A stretch of 64,000 nucleotides of DNA from JBGQMW01 sp963769845 (GTDB taxonomy: Archaea; Thermoproteota; Bathyarchaeia; Bathyarchaeales; Bathycorpusculaceae). Shown here in pieces: positions 9,030-17,068 of this stretch (position 1 is the stretch's first letter; the number at the start of each line of letters is the position of its first letter). The notes below the pieces were generated by a model. The model had not been told where the DNA came from. It ran no database searches and saw nothing but the letters and a program-made list of their open reading frames with translations. The stretch spans positions 62,001 to 126,000 of the forward strand of contig CAVYNL010000016.1 of the NCBI GenBank assembly GCA_963769845.1, written 5' to 3'. The translations under genes and the position numbers were made by a program.

Positions 9030-9599
9030 GTGCTTAGAGAGATTAGGATCCATGGACGTGGTGGTCAAGGAAGCGTCACCGCGGCGGAAGTTTTGGCTCA
9101 TGCTGCTTTCATCGAGGGGAAGTGGGTTCAGGCTTTTCCGTACTTTGGAGCAGAACGAAGGGGTGCGCCGGTGAAAGCTTTTGCGCGGATAAGCAGTGAG
9201 CCTTTGCTTGTGCACAGTCAAGTTTACAATCCGGACTACGTGATAGTGCTCGACCCGTACATTTACAAGGTCGTCGATGTGACGGAGGGGTTGAAGAAGG
9301 GTGGTGTTATTGTTATGAATACGAAGAGGAAGCCTGCGGAGCTTGGTTTGGAGGGTTGGCGGATTGGGACGGTTGACGCTACTGGCATTGCACTGGAGCT
9401 GAACCTGCTTGTGGCGGGCTCACCTGTTGTGAACACGTCGATTCTGGGGGCGTTTGCGAAAGCTAGCGGTGAGGTGAAGTTGGCTAGTGTTCTGCAGGCT
9501 GTGAAGGAAACTTGGTCAGGCGGGGCGGGTGAGAAGAACGCCAGGGCGACAGAGTTGGCGTATGAACGTCTGACGAGATGGTGGGATGGTGAGGGCTGA
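9030..9599 (+). CDS. porG: Pyruvate:ferredoxin oxidoreductase, gamma subunit
   Basis: Gamma chain of the four-subunit 2-oxoacid:ferredoxin oxidoreductase, which makes or splits acetyl-CoA with ferredoxin as electron carrier. It begins at GTG 9030 with the family opening IRIHGRGGQGSVTAAEVLA. AFPYFGAERRGAPV and the AGSPVVNTSILGAFA region follow. It is the first gene of a gamma-delta-alpha-beta operon, and its TGA overlaps the ATG of the delta gene (TGATG). Confidence 0.94.
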   Translation: MLREIRIHGRGGQGSVTAAEVLAHAAFIEGKWVQAFPYFGAERRGAPVKAFARISSEPLLVHSQVYNPDYVIVLDPYIYKVVDVTEGLKKGGVIVMNTKRKPAELGLEGWRIGTVDATGIALELNLLVAGSPVVNTSILGAFAKASGEVKLASVLQAVKETWSGGAGEKNARATELAYERLTRWWDGEG

Positions 9600-9884
9600 T
9601 GGCTTCTGTTCCGAAGAAGCGTAAGGATTTGCCTCTGACGCCGTTGTCGTGTCCGACCGAGGGTAGTATGGGAAAGACGGGGTCGTGGAGGATTTTCCGT
9701 CCAGAGGTCAACTGTTCCAAGTGTACGCGGTGTACTATTTGTTGGGTTTTCTGTCCTGATGCGGCCATAACTCGTCGAGGAGGATGATTCTCCGAAGATT
9801 GATTATGATTATTGCAAGGGGTGTGGGATATGTGCGAACGAGTGTCCCGTCAAGGCGATAGTCATGGTGAGGGAGGAAGAGTAG
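9599..9884 (+). CDS. porD: Pyruvate:ferredoxin oxidoreductase, delta (ferredoxin-like) subunit, frameshifted
   Basis: Delta chain with two [4Fe-4S] cluster motifs that pass electrons from the catalytic subunits to ferredoxin. The first cluster motif, CSKCTRCTICWVFCPD, is read from ATG 9599. That frame then hits TGA at 9785. The second motif, YCKGCGICANECPVKAI, sits in the next frame and ends at TAG 9882-9884, right before the alpha gene. Removing one base near C9776 joins the two halves into a normal-length protein. The break is therefore a one-base insertion: an assembly error, a recent mutation, or a +1 ribosomal frameshift. Everything else about the operon looks intact. Confidence 0.88.
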
Positions 9885-11063
9885 ATGGCGAAGAGGATTG
9901 TTGACACGGCTAATCACCTTGCTGGTTACGCTGCGAAAGCCGCAAGGGTCAAGGTTGTTGCGGCGTATCCGATTACTCCTCAGACGACGGTTGTGGAGAA
10001 GATCGCTGATTTTGTTGAGGGCGGCGAGATGGATGCTGAGTACATCCGAGTGGAGTCAGAGCACAGCGCCATGGTAGCGTGTATCGCTGCTGCTGCGACG
10101 GGTGTGAGAACTTTCACTGCTACGTCTGCTCATGGTTTGGCTCTTATGCATGAGGCTTTGCATTGGGCTTCGGGCTCGCGTCTGCCGATCGTGATGGCGG
10201 TTGTCAACCGTGCCATGGGGGCTCCTTGGAGCATATGGCCTGACATGAGTGATTCGCTTTCTCAGCGAGACACTGGTTGGATTCAATTCTACTGTGCTGA
10301 CAATCAGGAAGTTTTTGACACTATTCTTCAAGCTTACAAGCTGTGTGAGGATGACCGCGTGTTCTTGCCCGCTATGGTTTGTCTTGAGGGGTTTATTCTT
10401 TCTCACACGTATGCGCCCGCGAAGCTGCCTGACCAGGCCAAAGTTGATGATTTTCTGCCGCCGTACAAGTCTGGCTGGATTCTGGATGTTAACAAGCCCT
10501 ATTCTCATGCGAACTTGGTGTCGCCTGAATGGTACATGGAGTTTCGTTATATGATTCAGGAGGCTATGGAGAATGCCAAGAGGCTTATTCCGCAGATTGA
10601 CAGGGAGTATGGGAAATGTTTCGGCAGTGAGTACGGGGGGCTGGTTGAGAAGTACAGGTGTGAGGGTGCGGACTTGGTTTTGTTGACGATGGGAACTATG
10701 GGGAGCGATGCGAAGTTGGCTGTGGATAAGCTTCGGAAAGAGGGTTTGAAGGTGGGTTCTGCTCGTGTGCGGGTTTATCGTCCTTTTCCGGTGGAGGAAA
10801 TAGTTAAGCTTGCGGCCGGCTCGCGGATGATTGCCACGATGGACAGGCATATTTCGTTCGGCATGGAGGGTTTTCTGGGCTCAGAGGTGAAAGCTTCTCT
10901 CTATGGCCAGAAAGACAGGCCTCTCTTTGCTGGGTTCATTGCGGGTCTCGGTGGAAGAGATGTGACCGCTGAGACTATTGAGAAGGTTGCGAAGAAGTCT
11001 CTGAAGATGCTTAATGTGGGCAAGGTTGAGAAAGAGACTGAGTGGGTTGATCTGAGGGAGTGA
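9885..11063 (+). CDS. porA: Pyruvate:ferredoxin oxidoreductase, alpha subunit
   Basis: A 392-residue alpha chain that forms the active site together with beta. It has AAYPITPQTTVVEKIA at the N-terminus, VESEHSAMVACIAAA, TATSAHGLALMHEALH, and NRAMGAPWSIWPDMSD, which distinguish pyruvate enzymes from the 2-oxoglutarate and indolepyruvate relatives. The ATG follows the delta stop directly. The beta gene overlaps or follows by a few bases. Confidence 0.95.
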   Translation: MAKRIVDTANHLAGYAAKAARVKVVAAYPITPQTTVVEKIADFVEGGEMDAEYIRVESEHSAMVACIAAAATGVRTFTATSAHGLALMHEALHWASGSRLPIVMAVVNRAMGAPWSIWPDMSDSLSQRDTGWIQFYCADNQEVFDTILQAYKLCEDDRVFLPAMVCLEGFILSHTYAPAKLPDQAKVDDFLPPYKSGWILDVNKPYSHANLVSPEWYMEFRYMIQEAMENAKRLIPQIDREYGKCFGSEYGGLVEKYRCEGADLVLLTMGTMGSDAKLAVDKLRKEGLKVGSARVRVYRPFPVEEIVKLAAGSRMIATMDRHISFGMEGFLGSEVKASLYGQKDRPLFAGFIAGLGGRDVTAETIEKVAKKSLKMLNVGKVEKETEWVDLRE

Positions 11064-11068
11064 ACGGT

Positions 11069-11971
11069 ATGGTGACTATGAAGGAGCTTCCAAGGGAAGA
11101 GTACCTGCTTAAGGGTCATGCTGCTTGTGCAGGCTGCGGTCCGGCTGTTTCGTTGAGGATGCTTTTCAAGGCTTTGGGGAACAAGGTGTTTCTTGTTGTT
11201 CCTGCGTGTTGTACGACGGTGATTCAGGGGCCTTATCCTTTCACGTCGTTTGGTGTTCCTCTTCAGAACATACTTTTTGAGTCTACGGGGGCTGCTGCTT
11301 CTGGTGTTGTAGCTGCTCTCCGTCAGAGGAAAATAAATGACATCACAGTGGTGGGATGGGCTGGGGATGGAGGGACGGCTGACATAGGCATTCAAGCCTT
11401 GTCAGGGGCCGCTGAGAGGGGGACTAACTTCATTTACATCTGTTATGACAATGAGGCTTATGGCAACACGGGGATGCAGAGGAGCGGTTTGACTCCGTAC
11501 GGCGCGTGGACGACGACGACGCCCTCGGGTAAGAGGGAAAGGAAGAAGGACATGCCCATGATTATGGCTGCGCACAAGATCCCGTACGTTGCGACGGCGT
11601 GCACGGCTTTTCCGTTGGACTTTGTGAACAAGGTTAGAAAGGCCAAGGATATTCAGGGGACGAAGTACATTCATCTTTTGGCGCCGTGTCCTACGGGTTG
11701 GCGTTGTGACACGAGCAAGACGATTGAGATGGGACGCCTCGCGGTGCAGACTGGCCTGTTTGTTCTTTATGAGGTTGAAGGCGGGAAGTTCAGGCTTAAT
11801 CCTCCGAGTGACAGGCTGGTTGATAAGTCTAAGCGTAAGCCTGTGAAGGAGTATTTTGCTGGTCAGGGCAGGTTCCGCGGTTTGTCTGAACAGGACATTG
11901 CCAAGATTGAGAAGTGGGCCGATGAGGACTGGGACCAGTACCGCAAGCTTGCGTCAGAGTGTGCCCAATAA
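11069..11971 (+). CDS. porB: Pyruvate:ferredoxin oxidoreductase, beta subunit
   Basis: Thiamine-diphosphate-binding chain. GHAACAGCGPAVSLR supplies cluster and cofactor cysteines, and VVGWAGDGGTADIGIQAL followed by DNEAYGNTGMQRSG is the ThDP/Mg motif. The ATG at 11069 is preceded by GAGGGAG at good spacing; a GTG at 11060 overlapping porA is the alternative. It completes an operon that lets the cell exchange pyruvate and acetyl-CoA, and fits with the AMP-forming acetyl-CoA synthetase at 30.8 kb. Confidence 0.95.
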   Translation: MVTMKELPREEYLLKGHAACAGCGPAVSLRMLFKALGNKVFLVVPACCTTVIQGPYPFTSFGVPLQNILFESTGAAASGVVAALRQRKINDITVVGWAGDGGTADIGIQALSGAAERGTNFIYICYDNEAYGNTGMQRSGLTPYGAWTTTTPSGKRERKKDMPMIMAAHKIPYVATACTAFPLDFVNKVRKAKDIQGTKYIHLLAPCPTGWRCDTSKTIEMGRLAVQTGLFVLYEVEGGKFRLNPPSDRLVDKSKRKPVKEYFAGQGRFRGLSEQDIAKIEKWADEDWDQYRKLASECAQ

Positions 11972-12101
11972 AGTACCGTATTGAAGAACATAAGCGGCTG
12001 TTCGTTGTTTGTGGTGTGGGTGGCGTTTTTCTCGGGCTGAGCGGGCTTCACCGTAGGCGGGTGTTTTTTCATGTTCTTTTTGTGTGGGTGCGTATCGATA
12101 G

Positions 12102-12111
12102 CTATATAAAA
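12102..12111 (+). promoter_or_regulatory. TATA box of the class III aminotransferase gene
   Basis: CTATATAAAA is a near-consensus archaeal TATA element 41 bases upstream of the ATG at 12152. It shows the aminotransferase is transcribed separately from the oxidoreductase operon. Confidence 0.7.
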
Positions 12112-12151
12112 CCATTTTTCTGATTGTTTTGTTCTGGTTGGTGATGTTGGT

Positions 12152-13489
12152 ATGGTTGGTTATCCGAAGATTGTTGTGACTCCTCCTGGGCCTAAGGCTC
12201 GTGCTGTTGTTAAGAAGGATGAGCAGTTTATTTCGCCGTCTTATGGTCGGTTTTATCCGCTTGTTGTTGAGTCGGGTACAGGTTGTATCGTGAAGGATGT
12301 TGATGGTAACGAGTTTATTGATTTTAACTCTGGTTTGGTGTGTATGAATGTGGGGCACAATCACCCTAAGGTGGTTGCTGCGGTTAAGGGTCAGTGTGAC
12401 CGTTTTCTGCATTATTCTAACACGGATTTCTATTATAGGGAAGTTGTTGACCTTGCTGAGAAGTTGGCCAAGATTGCGCCTGGGGAGTCTGAGAAGAAGG
12501 TCTATTTTGGGAACAGTGGAGCTGAGGCTGTTGAGGCGGCGGTTAAGCTGGCGAAGTGGCACAGTCGCAGGCAGTTGTTTATCGGTTTCATAAGTGCTTT
12601 TCACGGTCGTACGATTGGAGCTTTGTCTCTCACGGCGAGTAAGCCGACTCAGAAGCGATATTTCTTCCCGTTGATGCCCGGCGTTACTCACGTGCCGTAC
12701 GCTTACTGTTACCGTTGTCCGTTTAAGCTCGAGTTTCCGAGTTGTCATTATTGGTGTGTTGATTTTATCGATGAGTATGTTCTGCAGAAGTACGTTCCGC
12801 CTGAGGACACTGCTGCCATTGTGGCTGAGCCCATTCAGGGTGAGGGTGGGTATGTTGTTCCGCCGCCTGAGTATTTCCAGCGGATCAAGAAGATCGCCGA
12901 CAAGTACGGTCTGCTCTTGATTGATGATGAGGTTCAGTCGGGCATGGGCCGGACTGGGAAGTGGTTTGCGATTGAGCATTGGGGCGTTGAGCCAGATATC
13001 GTGGCTACTTCTAAGGCTTTGGCGTCTGGTTTGCCTTTGGGCGCGACGATTGCCAAGGCGAACGTGATGGATTGGGTTGCGGGTTCTCATGCGAGCACTT
13101 TCGGCGGAAACCCGTTGTCATGCGTTGCCGCGAGCGCGGTTATCGACGTGATTAACGAGGAGAAGCTTCTTGACAACGCGACTAAGCAGGGCATGCACAT
13201 TATGAAGAGGCTTAACGAGCTTATGGAGAAATGCGATATCGTGGGCGACGTGCGGGGCAAGGGCTTGATGATAGGCATGGAGATCGTTGAGGACAAGGAG
13301 GGCAAGAAGCCGGCGCCCAAGAAGGCCAGTGAGATTATGGCAAGGTCTTGGAAGCGGGGGATAAACGTGATTACTTGTGGGGCTTCGACGATTAGGGTTG
13401 CGCCGCCGCTGGTCATAACGCGGGAGCTTGTGGACTCTGCGTTGGACATTATTGAGGATGTCACGCGGGAAGTTGAGAAAGAGCGTTAG
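12152..13489 (+). CDS. Class III PLP-dependent aminotransferase
   Basis: A 445-residue fold-type I aminotransferase of the acetylornithine/4-aminobutyrate group. Clear landmarks are FIDFNSGLVCMNVGHNHP, NSGAEAVEAAVKLAK, AFHGRTIGALSLTASKP, EPIQGEGGYVVPP, LIDDEVQSGMGRTGK and the PLP lysine in VATSKALASGLPLGA. Length and the CYRCPFKLEFPSC insert fit the archaeal 4-aminobutyrate/broad-substrate branch better than ArgD, but the substrate cannot be fixed from sequence. It starts 41 bases after a strong TATA box. Confidence 0.9.
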   Translation: MVGYPKIVVTPPGPKARAVVKKDEQFISPSYGRFYPLVVESGTGCIVKDVDGNEFIDFNSGLVCMNVGHNHPKVVAAVKGQCDRFLHYSNTDFYYREVVDLAEKLAKIAPGESEKKVYFGNSGAEAVEAAVKLAKWHSRRQLFIGFISAFHGRTIGALSLTASKPTQKRYFFPLMPGVTHVPYAYCYRCPFKLEFPSCHYWCVDFIDEYVLQKYVPPEDTAAIVAEPIQGEGGYVVPPPEYFQRIKKIADKYGLLLIDDEVQSGMGRTGKWFAIEHWGVEPDIVATSKALASGLPLGATIAKANVMDWVAGSHASTFGGNPLSCVAASAVIDVINEEKLLDNATKQGMHIMKRLNELMEKCDIVGDVRGKGLMIGMEIVEDKEGKKPAPKKASEIMARSWKRGINVITCGASTIRVAPPLVITRELVDSALDIIEDVTREVEKER

Positions 13490-13517
13490 GGCACGCTTTG
13501 CTTGCGTGTCTCTTTTT

Positions 13518-14252
13518 CTATTTCTTTAGTTCTTCTATTAGTTTGATTGTTTGTTCTGTTACGTACTTGTTTATCATTTGGCCTTTCTTTGTTGTGGCTG
13601 TGGTGGGGTCGCCTATTATTCCGGCTGGGAAGTAGGTCTCGGGGTGTGCGAGTATTTCGAATCGGGGCATTGTGGGGTAGTGTTTTTGGGCTTTGGTTTT
13701 TGCGAGGTCAGGTCTTATGGTTTTCACTCTTGAGGTTTCGATGGTGCCTGCGTGGCCGTCTTTTTCGTCGAAGTATTTTCCTTTCAGGTCGTATGCGAAG
13801 TCGTAGTCTGAGCAGACTTGGATTCTGGGTTGTTTCTTTTGTTTTTGGTGGTTCCATATGACTTGTTGGGCTGCGAGTCTGAGGGCTGCCATGTGTGATT
13901 GGCCGGCGTGGCCGCTGAGGATGAGGAATCGGGTGAAGCCGTTGCGGATGAATTCTTCGAGTACGTCTTTGGCGATGGCGTGGAGGGTTTCGAACTGTAT
14001 TGAGATGGTGCCTGGGAAGTTGCGGGTGCTGTTGCAGACGCCGTATCTCAGTGGCGGCGCGATGAGTGCTTTGGTCTTCTTGGCTACTTCTTGAGCTATG
14101 TACTCGGGTTGTATGCTGTCGGTGCAGAGGGGCAGGTGGGCTCCGTGTTCTTCGACGCTTCCGACGGGGATTATGATGACAGTGTCGTTTTTGGCAGCTT
14201 GTTCTGCTTCTTCCATCGTGAGTTCGTCAAACCAGACCTTTCTGTTCTTCAT
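13518..14252 (-). CDS. Creatininase-family amidohydrolase
   Basis: Metal-dependent amidohydrolase fold shared by creatininase, MftE and the archaeal ArfB-type formamide hydrolases. PVGSVEEHGAHLPLCTDS carries the metal-binding Glu/His/Asp set, ILSGHAGQSHMAAL the central His, and DGHAGTIETS the late metal Glu. I place the start at ATG 14252 because a TATA-like TGATATAAGC near 14302-14311 would put transcription initiation at about 14280, downstream of the longer start at 14285. The physiological substrate is unknown; a step in flavin or cofactor synthesis is possible. Confidence 0.85.
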   Translation of the reverse strand: MKNRKVWFDELTMEEAEQAAKNDTVIIIPVGSVEEHGAHLPLCTDSIQPEYIAQEVAKKTKALIAPPLRYGVCNSTRNFPGTISIQFETLHAIAKDVLEEFIRNGFTRFLILSGHAGQSHMAALRLAAQQVIWNHQKQKKQPRIQVCSDYDFAYDLKGKYFDEKDGHAGTIETSRVKTIRPDLAKTKAQKHYPTMPRFEILAHPETYFPAGIIGDPTTATTKKGQMINKYVTEQTIKLIEELKK

Positions 14253-14510
14253 GCTGTTCCACGTCCATTTTAAAGGGCTAAGCATTTGTCTGCCCTTTTG
14301 AGCTTATATCATTATGCGCTCGCTGCCTTTGAGCGTGTGCGTATTCTCTGCTTTCAAATGACCACTCGATTTCTGCACCTGAGCTCTCTCATTGCCGGTC
14401 AAACGCTTTGTTGCGTTGCGTGTTGTCTGTGCTCCCTATTCTCCGAAGAAAGAATAGCACGCGTGAGCGGTGAAACTGAAGTTGTGGTTGAACTGTATTT
14501 TGGCGGGGTG

Positions 14511-14520
14511 TTTTTATATG
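14511..14520 (+). promoter_or_regulatory. TATA box of the GNAT acetyltransferase gene
   Basis: TTTTTATATG lies 38 bases upstream of the TTG start at 14558. The rest of the 305 bases between 14253 and 14557 contains no recognisable gene. Confidence 0.6.
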
Positions 14521-14557
14521 TTATTGGCGGGGTTGGTTTAGGGGTGGGTGTGGCTGT

Positions 14558-14986
14558 TTGGAGTTTCGTAGGTTGGTTTTGGGTGATTATGATGAGATGG
14601 TTGGGTTGTGGTGTTTGGCTGGTTTGCCTTTCAAGCCTCGGGGTAGGGATAGCCTGGAGAGTGTTGCGGTGCAGATGGGGGTTGAGCCTGACTTTTTTGT
14701 TGGGGCTTTTTATGGTGGTCGTCTGGTCGGTGTTGCTGTCCTGAGCAGTGACCTGAGGAGAGGTTGGATAAACAGGTTGGCTGTGGACCCCGAGTTTAGG
14801 GGTAGGGGCGTTGCGAAGGCGTTGGTTCACGAATGTGAACGAGTCCTGAAGATGCATGGTTTGAGGCTGTTTTGTGCGTTGATCGAGGATTCTAACGTTG
14901 CGTCGAAGAAGCTGTTCATGTCGTGCGGCTATGTTAAGCATGAGGATATCAAATATTTCAGCAAACGCGAGAGTGATGATGTTTAG
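14558..14986 (+). CDS. GNAT-family N-acetyltransferase
   Basis: A 142-residue acetyl-CoA-dependent acetyltransferase. The acetyl-CoA loop reads RLAVDPEFRGRGVAKALV, preceded by strand VGVAVLSSDL and followed by LFCALIEDSNVASKKLFMSCGY, a typical GNAT C-terminal half resembling RimI-type enzymes. It begins at TTG 14558 with GGGGTGG upstream. Its TAG overlaps the stop of the convergent methyltransferase. Substrate unknown. Confidence 0.85.
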   Translation: MEFRRLVLGDYDEMVGLWCLAGLPFKPRGRDSLESVAVQMGVEPDFFVGAFYGGRLVGVAVLSSDLRRGWINRLAVDPEFRGRGVAKALVHECERVLKMHGLRLFCALIEDSNVASKKLFMSCGYVKHEDIKYFSKRESDDV

Positions 14987-15825
14987 CTTTTCTTTCTAGC
15001 CACTAGTAGGAAGTGTTCGGTGTTTCCGACGACGGATGGGTGAGTGCACGTTTCAAGGATCATTTCCATCCACATCTGCCACTTCTCCCGGTCCCTGTAC
15101 AGCTTGTTGGTTTCTTTCTGGTGATGGGAAGACAGGCCTTCTAGTCCAGCCATTTCTAGGGTTTTGGCGTTTTGTTTCTCGAAGAGTCTGCGCAGTTCTT
15201 CGGGCAGGAACCAGTGTGCGGCGGTGAAGCCTTGGCCATGCAGGCCTGGGATGTAGTCGCCGACTGTCCAGTGGTGTCTTGCGTAGCGCATCTCTTGCGG
15301 GAAGTATGTCAAGATGCTTCTTAACAGGCCGAGGCGGCTGATCACTGAGACAAAGATTGGAGCCTTCTTCTTGGCCACGCGTACCAGTTCTTTAGCCGCT
15401 GTTTCTCTTTGCTTTTGGCTGAGCAGGTGGTTCAGTGGGGCTCCTAAACACAGCACCGCATCGAACGTTCCATCTTGAAACCTTGAGAGGTCCTCAATAG
15501 AGCCCTGCAAGAAATCTTTGATATTTCGCTTCACACCAGCTCGTTTGACTTTCCGCTGTGCAATCTCTAGCATCTCGGGTGCAATGTCCAGAAGCACAAC
15601 GCTGTAGCCTTGCCGCGCCAGTTCAATAGCGTACCTGCCTGGTCCCCCGCCTGCGTCTAGGATTAGTCCACGTTTAGGGAGATACTTCTGGAGAAAATGT
15701 GTGGTCACCATGTGTTCAATCCGATTGTATGGGTCCCGCTGCAGTCTCCGCCATTCGGTCTCGGCGCCCTTGCCATACCATTCTTTCACGAATTCTTCTG
15801 GTTCTCGACGATGCGCCTTGACCAT
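14983..15825 (-). CDS. Class I SAM-dependent methyltransferase
   Basis: A 280-residue Rossmann-fold methyltransferase. The SAM-binding motif I is LILDAGGGPGRYAIELARQG, motif II LLDIAPEMLEIAQ, and motif IV FDAVLCLGAPLNHL. The C-terminal lid (DYIPGLHGQGFTAAHWFLPEEL) is specific but does not identify a substrate. Small-molecule methylation is more likely than RNA or protein methylation, by general resemblance only. Its stop overlaps that of the acetyltransferase gene. Confidence 0.85.
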   Translation of the reverse strand: MVKAHRREPEEFVKEWYGKGAETEWRRLQRDPYNRIEHMVTTHFLQKYLPKRGLILDAGGGPGRYAIELARQGYSVVLLDIAPEMLEIAQRKVKRAGVKRNIKDFLQGSIEDLSRFQDGTFDAVLCLGAPLNHLLSQKQRETAAKELVRVAKKKAPIFVSVISRLGLLRSILTYFPQEMRYARHHWTVGDYIPGLHGQGFTAAHWFLPEELRRLFEKQNAKTLEMAGLEGLSSHHQKETNKLYRDREKWQMWMEMILETCTHPSVVGNTEHFLLVARKKS

Positions 15826-15896
15826 TTTGCTACCTACCCTCTATGAAACGGTGGCCGGACACATGCTTGGTCTCGGCCATCATGCCTTGTTCTGAC

Positions 15897-16472
15897 CTAG
15901 AAATTGGACGGTTTTGCGATGATTTCCCTTATTTTGAGGTCAAAGAATCTTGCTGTGTTGGCAGGGCAAATTCGAAGAGCCGTGTCCGCGCCTCGCCCCG
16001 TTCCTCCGATTGCCACAATATCCTTGTCGGCGGGGATCAACCCGGCGTCTGCGGCCATGAGTGTGATTTCCACGCACACTTTTGTTCCTTCGCCCATGCG
16101 TCTGAGGACGTTGGCCATCAGTTCTAGAGTTTGGATTGTTCCAAAATCTTTGCGCACTGCTCTCTCAGCGCTGCTTAGCGCGTGTGTTCCGACGAAGATC
16201 TTTGCTCCAGCTTTCAAGATTTCTCTCTTGAATGTTTCGTCCAGCTCGCTTTTTCCAGGTTCTTTGAATCCGTGGCTGTGCGCTACAACCGTGACGTTGC
16301 AGTCTTGAAACAGCTTGGCTGTCTTTGCGCCTGTGTTGCCCGTTGTTGATGCAACCACGATGTCTTTGATTTTTTCTGCTTCTACGTATTTCTTGACCGT
16401 TTCTAGTAGGGTGTCGGTATTTGCCGTGCCAGCTTCTTTGAAGTAGACTGTGCGCTTTTCAATAGTGCTCAT
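15897..16472 (-). CDS. Stand-alone pyruvate kinase alpha/beta (C-terminal) domain protein
   Basis: A 191-residue protein matching the C-terminal alpha/beta domain of pyruvate kinase without the catalytic barrel. It shows IKDIVVASTTGNTGAKTAKLF, VVAHSHGFKEPG, and IVAIGGTGRGADTALRICPAN. Archaeal and clostridial genomes carry such isolated domains, and their role is not established. In pyruvate kinase this domain binds allosteric effectors, so a ligand-sensing or small-molecule-binding function is a reasonable inference. Neighbours give no further clue. Confidence 0.8.
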   Translation of the reverse strand: MSTIEKRTVYFKEAGTANTDTLLETVKKYVEAEKIKDIVVASTTGNTGAKTAKLFQDCNVTVVAHSHGFKEPGKSELDETFKREILKAGAKIFVGTHALSSAERAVRKDFGTIQTLELMANVLRRMGEGTKVCVEITLMAADAGLIPADKDIVAIGGTGRGADTALRICPANTARFFDLKIREIIAKPSNF

Positions 16473-16521
16473 GCTGTTTTCCTCACTTTGGCTTAGGACA
16501 TGGTCCGTTTTATGTTTTGTC

Positions 16522-17067
16522 TTAACGGTTTATGCGGTCTTCTTTAACGGGTTTTCTCTTGAGTTGGGTTCCGCATACTTCGCATCTTGTGTCTTTGTAC
16601 TGTTCGGGGTATTTCCTGTGGCATGCGGGGCAGTATCTTATCCACTGAAGGCGTCGGCGGATGCCGAAGGTGATGAGCGAGGCGAATTCGATTTTCATCT
16701 GGTTGGCCACGTTCTGTATTGAGTAGTCGTCTGTGGCTATTAGGGGCCTATAACCGTTTGTCTTCAGTTCAAGTGCGAGTGCCAGGATTTGGATGTCTGT
16801 TTCGGAAAGGAAGGGGGAGTCTCCGACGGCTGATGCTGAAGCTTTGGCCTTTTCCAGGAAGTCCGCTTTGGGCGCTTTGGCTGTTACCTTTCCACTCTCA
16901 ATGGCCGTCTCGAACCTTAGCGAAAATACTTGAATTTCTAGAACTTCTTCTATGACTGATGGGACTGTGTATTGTTCTTCGCTTATTGAGAATGGGTCGA
17001 AACCGGCGACGAGAGCCGAAGTGTCCAGTACCACTGCTTTCTTTTCGGGTTTGAGCGTTGGGCTCAT
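16522..17067 (-). CDS. nob1: Nob1-like PIN-domain endonuclease with zinc ribbon
   Basis: A 181-residue PIN nuclease likely to mature the 3' end of 16S rRNA. The PIN acidic residues appear in VLDTSALVAGF, IEEVLE, LSETDIQILALAL and LIATDDYSIQNVA. The C-terminal zinc ribbon CPACHRKYPEQYKDTRCEVCG is the arrangement that marks Nob1 among the PIN proteins. The start codon is one base from the stop of NAD kinase, so the two are co-transcribed from the promoter at about 17.98 kb. Confidence 0.88.
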   Translation of the reverse strand: MSPTLKPEKKAVVLDTSALVAGFDPFSISEEQYTVPSVIEEVLEIQVFSLRFETAIESGKVTAKAPKADFLEKAKASASAVGDSPFLSETDIQILALALELKTNGYRPLIATDDYSIQNVANQMKIEFASLITFGIRRRLQWIRYCPACHRKYPEQYKDTRCEVCGTQLKRKPVKEDRINR

Positions 17068-17068
17068 G

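Noticed and set aside
11954..13090. 378-codon open frame on the minus strand
   Set aside because: It lies antisense to the well-supported class III aminotransferase and is rich in Arg, Asn and Thr as expected from reading the complement of a G+T-rich coding strand. No family resemblance.
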